Assembly (NCBI GenBank): GCA_013399875.1
Contig: VXAZ01001047.1
Coordinates: 1,240,001 to 1,304,000, forward strand
From: Gymnorhina tibicen
Taxonomy: Eukaryota > Chordata > Aves > Passeriformes > Artamidae
Reading direction: 5' to 3'
DNA length: 64,000 nt
A program made the position numbers and the translations under genes. The notes under the pieces are model-generated. The model saw only the letters and a list, made by a program, of their open reading frames with translations, made no database searches and had not been told where the DNA came from. Shown here in pieces: positions 38,559 through 49,887 of this stretch; position 1 is the stretch's first letter; each line of letters starts with the position of its first letter.

Positions 38559-40008
38559 GCCTGCATAAAATTGTTGGGGTTTTGTTGTTTTGGCTTTTTT
38601 AGTTTTCCTCTCTTTCTTTTTCTTCCTTTGCTGGATATTTTTGCTGCCCTTCTTTTTCTGAAAGGTAAATTTCTGTGGGATTGTTATGCCCATTAGCACT
38701 CCTAATCACTGAACCTAATTAGACTCTCACAGAAATGAAAGCACACACCAGCAACAGATGAAAAACAATTTCCTTCAAGAGCATGAGCCGTATCTCCAAG
38801 GCAGCCAGATATGGCTGGAGAACTGGAAGCCAGACCCGAGCCACACTTAAGGCTGCTGGTTCACATACCACCAAGGAAGATGACTGTGGTACATCTATTG
38901 CTTTGCAAAGCACTTGCACTCTCCAACTTGCTGAAGGCATTGACCAACAGAATACGGGAAGTAAGAAATGAAAAAAATCTGCTCTTTTGGAAAAAAAAAA
39001 ACCCAAACCAGAAATGTCAGAAAATCTGGTACTGAAACTGCAAATCTATCATGGAATTGCACACCTGTTTCGGTCAATAGAAAAATGCACCCAAGCAGGG
39101 TCTCAGTGATTTCTACAGCCCAGTTCCCTAAAGAGAAAACTCTTGAATAAGAAGAGTAGGCCAGACAATTTGATCCCTCTTGCCCCACATTTTCAATCTA
39201 GTGCACACTACATTAAGTCTGTAACCTAGAACACTACCTTAACCCTTTGGTGGAGTGAGCCTGGTGCACTTTACCCTGATCTGAAACACAGATTACCACA
39301 GCCTAGTCTAGAAGGTTGTACTGGCATTGTGGAGGGTGATGAGACTCTCCTACAGCCTCCTCCACAGGCCAAGCAATAGGGAGAGGGGCTCTGCCAGCAT
39401 GACTTGTCCCACATCCTGCTGCACAAAGGGACTGCTCTTTGCGTGCCACTCATGTTGGGATTACCAGGACACCCATATCCTGACATCAGTCCAGGCAGCA
39501 TAGTGGCAACCAGCCACTGCTACAGCACTTGTGCCATTGCCAGCCCTTTTTGCCACTGCTTCACGGCCTTTTCTTTGCCTATTCTCATCCCAGAACAACT
39601 CTTTTCCATAATAACTCTTATCTTTTTTGCATCAGAATAGACAATTTAAAACTTTCTTCAGAACAGGGCAAGGAATTGGTATGAATACTAACACCAGATA
39701 CAGTTGTTGAGGGAAATGTCTTTAATATGTCTTTTACAACTGGCAGGGCTAATGGATTTTGTAGTGAGAGAGCTGCAGTGAAGGTTTTACTGGCAAATCC
39801 TAACTTACATGGGAAAGAGCAAGGAAGCCCCCACTGTACTATCTTCATGAAGTGTTAATGCAACAGGGATCCCCTGTACTTTGTGATAATTGAACCATAA
39901 AATAGTTCAGCTTTATCTATAAACTCTCCAGCGCAATGCTTTGAGTGTATAACCGTTTACATTATTCCCAGAAAATTAGGTCAGCTTTTTACAGAGAAAA
40001 TGTCAAAT

Positions 40009-40048
40009 TAAAAAAAAAAAAAAGAAGAAGAAGAAGAAGAAGAAGAAA
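40009..40048 (+). repeat. A-run followed by (GAA)n
   Basis: About 15 A bases run directly into eight GAA units. The layout recalls a retroposon tail that grew a microsatellite, but no recognisable element lies upstream, so I call it only as a simple repeat. Confidence 0.95.
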
Positions 40049-43000
40049 TAATGAGGGGAAAAAAAAAGACAGAAGACGCTTCCTCTAAAAGAACTTTTCC
40101 ACCCCAGACTGGAAAATGTCACTGTATCCTCCCAACAGCACCAGCCCCACTTGCGAGCCAGGGAGGGAGCAGGGGCCGAGGAACAGTGGGCAGCATCCGC
40201 ACTCGGCTCCTTTGAGCTGGAACACAGCTGTGTTATGGCTGTGTCATCATTGCGAGTGAATTAAAAGAACTGGAAACATTAACTCTGTGGAATCTTTTCA
40301 GAAGCTGGTGGTGACTAAACCAGGAGGCACTAACAAAGGAAAGCTTTCACCAAGTGTTTGGCATTTGAAGTGCAGCACGGTCTTTCCATTAGGCTGTTGT
40401 GAGGGTTAAAATTAATCTGCATTGTAAGGGAAGAAGGCCGTACAATGGATGTTTGTTGTGGAGAAAGGCACCTGGAGATGTGTTGTGTTGTCAGAAGGCT
40501 TAAATAGTTTCATTCCATAATTTCACAGCCTATTAAAAAAATCACAAGAGTCTGGAAGGAAACATCCCTGAGATCCTGAGCATCTCTGCAAACCAACCAA
40601 AACCACTTGGAAGATGGTGGTGGCCCTGCCAGCAGACTCGCAAACTCAACCACAGGTTTGGTCTGGCACACAGAAATGCAGATTGCACCCCTAAGTGAGG
40701 GAATTCAGCTGGCTGCACAGGAGCATCACCCAGTCTGGCCTTCAACCTCTAAGTACCTCCCTATTGGAGGGAGAAAGCAGAGTCCTGGAGGAAAAGAGGT
40801 CAGGAGTGCAGGATGTCGCAGCATTTGGTGATTCACCATGCCACTTCCAATTTCCCAAAACATCCACAGCGCATTTAAAATTTCCAAAATGTGCAGACTG
40901 CCTGTGCTCTGAAATGAAAGACCTGAGGGATGCTGAAAAGGGAAGGAACATGTTTGGAGCTATGCGCAGTACGCGTTACCTGTACTGGGGATACACATTG
41001 TGCCTGTGCACTGCCAGGCTCTCTGCTCTGGAAATAGGCCTCGTAGGGTGGGTAGGAAAAAGACCCAGAATACAGAGAAATTGGGCTATTAGAAAATATC
41101 TGCAAAGCTTTTGTGGACACAGGAAGGAAAAAGCTGGTGCTTGCGCAGAGGTTGGCCACACATATATGGCTGCAGAGCTGGTGTCTGATCCAATCCTGCA
41201 TTCCCTGCCTTCTCAGGCAGTTTTTTCCTCAGCCATTAGATTGCACTTATGGTCCATTTTTGGAAGATATTACCTCTAGGCTGCCTGTGTCTCCTTGTCC
41301 CGGTGGCACCACAAGGCAGCAGTTGCTCTTCGGGATGCAGCATGCTACAGCTAGGCTGAGGCTTCCTGCCCAGCAGCCCGTGCGCTCCCATCCTCTGCCC
41401 AGGAGGTCCCTCCTGCTATTTAGCAGCTCTGACGGAACTGGATATCATAGCCATGGGATCACCAATGGCTTTGCTGTGCTGGAAAGGAGCTGGTGGTGGC
41501 AGAGGGGTTGCATTCAGGAAGCTACCACTGCGTGTTGCTATGGGCACTGATGCAGAGGCGAAACACAGGCTAAGCCATCACTTGATTTTCTATTCAAGCA
41601 ACTCTTGAGTACTAAAGGAATGGCCATCTGCCAGTGTTTGTAATAGAAGGTCAGCATACACTGACATTCAGCAAATTGGTATTATATGCATTAGATCTGT
41701 GCTTTATGAGGTATTGCTCCATTTTGGAAATGTGAAAATTGACTGAAATCATGACTAAAATTTTAGAGGTGCCAATCTGCCCTGCAAGCACACTGACAGT
41801 GCCCAAATACCCAGACAAAGCAGCCAGTCCAGCTATTTAAGACAGAAAAAGCTAAAGATAAGTGCGCGTGTGTGCTGTGAAGTTGTCATCAGCAGCAAAC
41901 CCAATGCTCCAGCTCACTGCTGTCCCTAGGCAGGATCCTTCCCTTAGGGGTGGGCAGTGGCCCCTGCTCAGCTGATTGCAAGCATTGTGAGCTGGCAGTA
42001 GGTAGACAGCTCTTGAAATGGGGTGTTATGAACTGCCCTCTGCAGGGTCCTCTCCATCTGAGCCTGAGAGCCCCAAACTGAGTCACAGTCCCTCCTGCCT
42101 CCAGTACTTTCCGTGTGCTGGGCAGAATGTCGGAAGACAGGAGAAGGAGCTTTCACCCCCTAGCAGAGATGCAAGATCCATGGTGACCTAAAGAGAGTGA
42201 GGTTTTTTCCCAGAGTCAAGCTTTTCTCTGGGAGAGCCAGGCAAGCTGGGGTGAGGCAATGTGGTCCCAGCACAGGCAGGCACTGTGCTTGCATCCCATC
42301 ATCCCTTCCCAGGCACAGCAGCAGTCTGCATCTGACTCCCAGCTCCAGTACGTGGAACAGCTACTTAGTGATCCGCCTCCAGTGTTATGCCCCATTAACT
42401 CAAAGTTAGGCATGATTACTGATTATCTTTCCTTATTTTGTATGCATGTGCCAGGCGAGCAGTAAGAAACTGAGAGGATTTCCTGTTCACAGCCTGCACA
42501 GGGTTTGGGGACATGGCTCTTTCACAGGATGAAAGAGAGCTGGCATGTGGCAGAGAGAATATGGTTCTTTCCCAAAAGCTGCCACAAAGAGAAGTTTGAA
42601 AGGCACGGACGTGACACGAGTCAAGAGTTATGTTCGTCTGCCTTTCTCTCTCTACACCATGATGAATTGCATATTATTTCCTTCATTAGTTTTAGGCTTC
42701 AACCACTTTGCAGTGCAGACATGAATAAAAATACCGAGCGGTTTCAGTCTGGTGACGATTTTATTCATTGGTGCTACATGTCAGATAATAGCTGTATTCC
42801 ACTTCTTTGCTCTGTGAGCTTTTCAAATATTTCACAGGCTGAGTCGTTTATTAGGTATCCTCATACAAAGTCCTCTGCCTCTTCCTCTGAAAGGTAATTG
42901 TTTAAGTGGATTAGTAGCTTTCCCTGAAGATGCGTAAGGAGTGGCATAAAAGAGCAACACGGCTGTGACACTCTTGTTCTGACCTTAGGAATATACCCAG

Positions 43001-43294
43001 AGGGTTGCTAAGATCATAGGCTGCTCCAATTATTGTCAAGGGAAATTAATATACCATTTTATTCCAGCTAATACTCATTGGCCAGGCCAGGGAATACACT
43101 GTGGTACAGAATATTCCTCCAAAACCTGAAAAACAAACCCTGCTGAAAACCTTATGTTTTTAGTGGATTTACTCTGCAGAGTCTTCTATTCTTTGGAGAA
43201 ATATTTGTTGTGTGTGTTTCATATCATGGTGAGTTCATATTAATTAAGCACTCACTTCACCTTGGGTGTCTGAAAGAGAAGTACAATAGAAGAA

Positions 43295-43375
43295 GATGCA
43301 GCCCCTATCTGAAAGAGCTTGCAGCTTAATGAGGTAAATGCATTTAGCAGACAGACTGAAAAATAAGGTAGGTGC
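43295..43375 (+). mobile_element. Possible ancient amniote repeat relic
   Basis: The passage 'gcagcccctatctgaaagag' followed by 'cttgcagcttaatgaggtaa' and 'gacagact' resembles the segment 'cagtccctgccccaaagagcttacaatctaa..agacagac' seen in old reptile and mammal repeats. The match is short and degenerate. It could be chance. Confidence 0.4.
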
Positions 43376-45274
43376 ATTCAAAGGTGAGAGAAGATAAAGA
43401 TTTGGAGGTTGACACACTTGAGCTTGTCTGTGTGCTGCTTGTAGTGATTCTGGTAACGTTTTCATATCCTCTCTAATACATCCTCCTGCTTCAAAACAAA
43501 AGATGGACTAAAGGCTGAGGCTGCTGGTTAGTAATGAAAAGGTAAAGACCAGCTGTTCTTCCTAAATATGATGTTTTGCTCTGCAGTCATTCAGAAGGTT
43601 GTATGAGACTGTTAAAAAACACATCAGGGTTTTAACCCTCCTATTCCCCATTGCTGGTGAGGCGTCATGCAGGGAAGAGCTGTGTAGACCTGAGCACCTT
43701 TGTGGTATTGTTGCTAGGTGCTTTAGGCTGGTTGGGAAGGATGGCGCTGCAGAAGGAGCAGCTGCAGGGGAGAGGCATGTGAAAATGCAAGGGGGAGAGT
43801 CAAACAAACAGGCAAGGTCTGTGAAAGTTGATATTGCAGGTATTGCAATTAGTGGCATTAATACAGATTTGTAAGGATTTTGTGTGTCTCAAAAGTGTTT
43901 GATATTAATGATATTTTTCAGCTTAGAAATTTAAGAGGTCATTAGTATTTATTAAAAATTGATAGGGTGTCTATTTCTTGTTAATTTTGGACGTTTAATA
44001 TCTAGCATTAAAATAGTGACATGTAAATGTCTTTCCATTTGGATTTTGAACATAAGGCATGTGTTCATTCTCATCTCCTTTGCTGTGTTTATTCCCAGTA
44101 TCATCTAGCCCTCACCATGCACAGATGTTCCTTAACCCAGGGCCCATTCATGTTTCACCAGGATCTTCAGAGATCAGCAGATTGTATTCATTTCCTCATT
44201 TCTCTCCCCTTACCCTCATCTTCTGCTCTTCCTCCTGATTCTGTGGGTCTCTGTTTGGTTTCCTGCTGTACTCCTTGATCAGTCCTCTGTCCTGCAGCTC
44301 AGACCTGAGTACGGCTGCCTGTGCCCTGTCCCAGGTCAAAAGGAACATTTACAGGGACCCTAGTTCATATGGAGCATGTTTCTGCTTTTCCTCTCTTTAT
44401 GTACCATGATTTGAGGGAAGAAAAATTGTTTGTAGGTGAAAAGGTAATCTCTTTCCTCCCAGGAAGAGGGGAAAAGGGAAGGAACAACTAGTTCATGGCC
44501 AATATCAACAGGTGCTCTTGTCCTACAGATAAAACCACAACATTTTTCAGCCAGAAATAAAGGACAACCTGAGCATCCTGAGCATATGCACCCGCTTGCT
44601 GTCAGGGTCCCGCAAGCGAAGGGGATGTTTTGAGTTAAACAGCTCAGTTTCCCAAACTCTTGCTCAAAGTCTGCACCTGGGATGAAGAAGTAGCCCTCCC
44701 TTATCCATGCTCCTTTTTGGGATAAGTGCTGGTGGGGTGCCTGTCACGCTGGTCTCTCTTTTCAGATGTTTTCTCTGCTAATATTATCCTGGCACTGCAC
44801 TGAGCTCAGACAACCCCAGGGCCCCAGAGTCTTCCAATCCCCCATGGGGTTGCTGCTTAATGCACTGCATTTGAAAGAGGATGCAGAAGTGAAGCAGAGC
44901 TGTGACTATGAGAAACCATTGCTCTGTTTGCTGGAAATTGCCATGTCCCCTTTGTTACCCCGGTAGCTTGCTCCAGGAGGTGCTTGTACGTGGTGTGGCC
45001 CGAGCTCTGCCAGGGGATCCACAAAGTGTTTCACTTGGGTTGTCACCTTGCTGCTGTGCTGAGACCCTCCCCACTACCTGCTCCATTTATTTTCGTCGTG
45101 ATGGTTTTGAATACGTCCCTTAGACTTTTGAGGTACTTTTTTGAGTAGGACAAGTTGTGCTGAGGTTTCAGTCACATGAGGAAAGAGACACAGCTTCCCC
45201 ATACATCCCAGGATGGATTGTGTGTTGAAGTATGTATTTAGATGCATGGAGCTGGTGCTGTCTCTCTTTTATCA

Positions 45275-45296
45275 CAATTAATTGCATTAGTAATGC
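45275..45296. promoter_or_regulatory. Abutting homeodomain-type palindromes
   Basis: CAATTAATTG (45275-45284) is a perfect palindrome. The next one, GCATTA-G-TAATGC (45284-45296), shares its last base. Together they place four TAAT/ATTA cores in 22 bases. A related GGCATTAATA lies 30 bases on, near 45322. Homeodomain dimers bind such spaced ATTA cores. Whether this is a real enhancer piece is inference. Confidence 0.35.
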
Positions 45297-47021
45297 CAAA
45301 CTCTGAATCCAGGGGGATTAAAATGGCATTAATACTGTGGGGGTTTCATTGTGTCCTCGGGTTTGAAGCAGAACTTCCCATTCATAGCAATAGGGACTTT
45401 TATGGGTGGCACCATGCGGCCCATGGAAATTAATCTTGTGTTCTTTTAAGTTTCCTGGGCTACAAGAGGAGGATGGAGTGTCACCGCTCCTGGTTGTTTG
45501 TGACACATGATTGTGTCCCTCACACAGGCATTGGCAGGTTGAGTGGTACAGAAGGCAGGGAAAACTAGCAGCATCTGCATAGCTCACTGCTTATCAGGAA
45601 TATACACTGGCAGCCATACTGTAGGGCAGCAGCAGAAAAACAAAGCAACAATCAAGGGAGCCCTTTGTGATGGATTAAAAGGGTTTAGAAATGTCTGAGC
45701 CATGCAGTTTTCAAGCACTGACACTGCCAATGACTTCTTGACTGAAAACTAGAAAATGTGCTTACTGAGTGCACAGCCTGAGTTTTGCTTGTTTTCCCAA
45801 AGCCTGCCTTTTGTTAAAGGCCTTTTATCTGAACAAAGTTTAGACACAGTCGCTTCATAAAGTGACCCTTTCCTTGAAATAAATCAGGATAATTATATTA
45901 GAGCACTGCAGCCTGTGAACTGAACCAAGGGTCTGTGTGTTTCTCTATTATTGGGGCATAATTTTCTTTTACAATCCACACTGCGTCTCTCTTAGCCTCT
46001 GTGTGGCTCTCCTTTGTGTGCCCTGCACTGACTCTGCATGTTTTGGTCCCTGGTATGGGGCCGTGATGGGGGAGCCAGGGGATCCAGAGTGGGACAGTCA
46101 CCTGGGGGAGCACCCTTCCCATCACTCTGCTCTTGATTGCTCAAAAAATTCATGCATTGGGCCAGTGTTGAAGGCTTAAAACCATCCTCATCATCATCCT
46201 AAAATTTTTTTCAGCCTGAGTTTACATCACTGCAGTATCTTTAGCCGTTTAGGAGGGGAAAATAATCTGAGCAGGATGACTCACTGCTGGTACGATACAG
46301 CTCTCCTCTCTCCTTCCCTGAGGGGGATGTCAATCAAGATGCTTTTCCCACTATCTCTCATAAATGCTGGCTGACACAGCAGAGGAAAGTGGGTCTGAGG
46401 GTGAGTGTTTAGGTCTTGGACCTCAACAAAACAACTCTTGGTGGCTGTCACTTGTCGGACTGCAGCCAGCAATGGCATCCCTGCAAACAGAGGGGTCCCT
46501 GAGCCCCAGGTCACCAAAAACCCCTCACAGGACTCAGGACCACATTCAGGAGTCCTCTACAGTGTCTCTAGGCATTCAGATTTTGGTGTTTAACTTCAAG
46601 AGAACTATGTGTGACCCAGAGTATCTGTTGCCTGGGGTTTCCTGCAGACCCAAGGGCCAAAAATGGTTGTGGCAATGGTGATTGGTTGTGAAATTGGTTA
46701 TGGAATGGTCTGAATATGGTCTGTGCCCTTAAACTTGACTCAGCGTTTAGTCAGGAGCCAGAGGAATGAATAGAGAAGCAGGCAGTTTGTGCTTGCAGTG
46801 ACCCGTGCTGCTGAGCTGGTCAGCTGCTGTGCTACAGACGTATTTTTGGCTTTTTCAGGGAAGCTCTTTTGTTATCACATCAAACTCTTCACTCAGCTGG
46901 CAGAAGGCATTCTAGCAGCTGTGAGTCTGGAAGAATCCAGCATACAAGAGATGACTGCAAAGTTTGTTGTTTTTTGTATTTTCTTCTCATTGCTGAAAGA
47001 TTTGTATATAGTTTGGCTTTT

Positions 47022-47034
47022 TGTGTGTGTGTGT
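47022..47034 (+). repeat. (TG)n run
   Basis: Six and a half TG units in T-rich sequence. Confidence 0.9.
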
Positions 47035-48795
47035 TTTGCTTTGTTATTTTTTAAAGCATATGTTTGATATGTGTTTCTAAAATAAGTTAATTAGACAACA
47101 TTAATAAAAATACTCACTATAAACTGACAAAACCATTAATTCTCCCACCAGATATTATCATTCATACAGCATAAATTTTTCAGAGAGAGAGTCATTTCAT
47201 GAGGCCAGGGGAGAAAAAGAAAAGAAAAACAATATCTGCGGCTCCAGGTGACATACTCAAAAGCAAAAATAGGTAAAGCAAATTTTCTGCATTTATTACA
47301 AGCAATGCAACATGGAGATTGTATTCTGAATAACCAGATTGAAAAAGCTGGTTAGGCAGGTCATATTCTAGTTGGTTAGGCCAGCAAAGTGCAGCCCATA
47401 TAACCAGATTGCCTAAATAATTTTCAATTTTAATTTCTATCAGAACTGCTATGGTCTTTTTGGATAATGTGAATAAAATAATGGTCCATTTCCTTGGGGG
47501 TCTAAAGCACCAAAAGTGAAGAAGACATGACTGATGGGCTTTTTAAACTTAGTACCTTGGGAGCAAAACCAAGCTGAAATAGAAAGGAATGGGTCTGTCA
47601 CTGGAAATTAATGGAGGGGCGATAAATTCATATTAATCCCTATATGTTTTCTACCAGGGTTTGACTTGGAGCAGTTTCAAAATAAAAGAATCCTTCAGTT
47701 ACACTTGTGTAAATGTCCTGTATCACCACCTAAATCAGTGGGGATTGGTCTGCAGTGAAGCTTGTGCACCTCAAATCACATGCCAGCCACTTTGCATACC
47801 TTAAAGGCATATAGGAATAAGTCAGACCTAAGTAAACCTTTATCCCCTCTTTCCAAAATCCTTAAGCGTTCTGACTTCTCTGGAGTTTGAAATGCCTGCA
47901 GAGAAAACAAGTGTCTCTGTCCCTGCCTTAAATGAATTGGTTCTTCCAAGGATAAGCTATAAAAAAGTTCAAGGCATGAATTAATGATTCTCAATACCTT
48001 GCATCCTGGTCCCACCAAATGGCTAAGGGACTTGGGAGTCCAAGCAGAAGCATGGTCTAGAAGCTGAAGAGATATGTGCGATGAGGCCTTTAGCTGTAGA
48101 CTTGCCCCAGAAACCTTTGTCCACCATGGGGACACAGATTCCTAGACAATATTACACACACGCTTGCCTTGGTGTGCATTGTCCAGATTTATCTGATGGG
48201 AGGATAGACACAGCAGAGTAAAACGAGATAGGAACGTAAGGTAACACTGCGTGTGCTGAAACAAATGTTTCTTGCCATATTTTTGATTGAAAGAGGATCA
48301 TCTATTGGCAGTTTCACATTATAATTCTAACATCCATTTTTATGAATATAGAACAATCTGTTTCCTTGTGTCTAGAAAAGGAGCGTTATTTCACAAACCT
48401 GTACCTTTTCCCAGCTCCAATTCCTTTGCTAACTCTAAAGCACAAAGGTGCAACAGATTGAACATTGATTACTGGACTTACAAGCTTTTCCAGATTCCAG
48501 ATGTGAATAAAAAGATTTTTCTGCTCTTCATCTTACAATAAAAAGGCGGTGAAGTGGAGTGTATGCTGGACATGAAGATATTATCTGTGAATATGGCATG
48601 TTTCAGGCTAACCCTGACATTCGGGAGTCAAAGATTTCAGAAGGGTAGAGCTGAAAGGGGGAGGCCTTAGAAGCCACCACAGTTTAGTATCTGAGTGACA
48701 TGACTTGTGCTCCCTTGGCATCAGGGTGATGCAGGTGGTGTGTACTGGAGGGGCAGACGGGCAGAGCATCAGGTGCCAGGGCTGCAAGCCAGGCT

Positions 48796-48820
48796 GGGGG
48801 GGCTGCCAGAAGGGCTGGGG
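48796..48820 (+). other. Possible G-quadruplex motif on + strand
   Basis: G-tracts of 7, 3 and 4 bases occur within 25 bases, and the seven-G run can supply two tracts. One loop is 9 bases, so the motif is weaker than the one on the opposite strand 190 bases away. More G-runs lie just upstream at about 48747-48760. Confidence 0.45.
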
Positions 48821-48985
48821 AGCCTCTGATACTGCTGCCCCAAGGTTTCGTTTCCACCATCAGGAAATCTGGTTATGGTCAAAAATGAGACTCTAAACAC
48901 TGAGTTTAGATGTTTAAACATGATGAGCACCTGAAAGTTTGTTTTTAATGGTTAAATGACGGCAATGTTTCCAACCACTGTTCCA

Positions 48986-49014
48986 CCCCTCACCCCAGCC
49001 CTCACCCCAGCCCC
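48986..49014 (-). other. Predicted G-quadruplex motif (C-tracts on + strand)
   Basis: Five C-tracts of 4, 4, 3, 4 and 4 bases lie at 48986-48989, 48993-48996, 48999-49001, 49005-49008 and 49011-49014. The loops are only TCA, AG, TCA and AG. The - strand therefore meets the G3+N1-7 quadruplex rule with one spare tract and very short loops, and the + strand could form an i-motif. The fold is inferred from sequence rules alone. Confidence 0.7.
48989..49012 (+). repeat. 12-bp perfect tandem duplication, C-rich
   Basis: CTCACCCCAGCC is present twice head to tail. It builds the C-tract array described as a quadruplex-type motif at 48986-49014. Confidence 0.93.
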
Positions 49015-49635
49015 AAACACTCAAGACCCTTGCCCTTATCCGAGGATACCTGGGGAATATCAGCCCAAAAGCTGAATGCAGGAGCAATGTAGAAGCAGCT
49101 GAAAGTACATTGCTTATCGTAATAAGTGCACGTCCAAGAACCTGTGAAGAAAACCCACAATGTATGTGTGCTTCTTTAAGCCAGATCAAATCTCAAGTGA
49201 GCAAGAGTCAAGTAATTGCTATCAACTTTGGGGGAATTTTCCTAGGAATAAGTCATTGAGGGAAAATTCTGATTTTTTTCCTGGGATAGTTATCCCTGCT
49301 CATTTCCACAGTTTCAAAAATCTTAGCATACCTGTTTGGATGTCATTAGGTGAGACACTTAAGGAAGTTTCCCTTCTTATTGGCTGTTAGATTCCCAAGA
49401 AAGTGTATGGCTGCGAGGACCTACAACATTTCCAAGTGGCGAGGATGTATTTAGGCTGTCATCTTTGTGCATGTGTCTCTTTTTTAATAGACCCACCAAG
49501 TGCAATTCCTTTGACAGTATAATCCACAGGGCCCTCTAAACAAGGTTCCCACCAGCTCTTCATACTGTTACGGGTTTGTACGTGCTTTGAGATAATGCAG
49601 CTTCTGCATTTTTTGTTATATGTTCCAGAAAAAGA

Positions 49636-49687
49636 TCTGCATGATCTTAAAGGTCTTTTACAAATTTAACGATTCTATGATTCTTTG
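49636..49687 (+). mobile_element. CR1 3'-terminal scrap
   Basis: About 50 bases resemble only the very end of a CR1. 'atgatcttaaaggtctttta' corresponds to the conserved segment just before the 3' end, and 'gattctatgattcttt' corresponds to two decayed octamers. Nothing upstream is recognisable. It is either a very short insertion, which is common for CR1, or the surviving tail of an older copy. Confidence 0.65.
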
Positions 49688-49865
49688 TATATGTACTGTA
49701 GGCTCCTTTTCCTGTCCCATATCTGAGCATGACCCCCAAAGCATTTGAGTAACCCCTAAACAACCTAAGGGGAGAGAACAATGGGGTCTGAGGAATTCAG
49801 TCCTGTATGATGGATGAAGTTGCTTTGCAGAGACTGTAAAAATGAGTTCACCTTCTTTCTATTTC

Positions 49866-49887
49866 TTCTATATCTTCTATATCTTCT
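49866..49887 (+). repeat. 9-bp tandem repeat, unit TTCTATATC
   Basis: Two perfect copies and a partial third copy of a 9-base pyrimidine-rich unit. It lies 180 bases after the CR1 tail scrap but is separate from it. Confidence 0.9.

Noticed and set aside
40009..40048. A-run as a possible tail of a processed pseudogene
   Set aside because: The sequence upstream resembles no gene I know and shows no target-site duplication.
40695..41279. 194-codon + strand frame, longest outside transposons
   Set aside because: No recognised domain, other frames open in the same stretch, and by a rough estimate a frame of this size is expected about once in several such windows.
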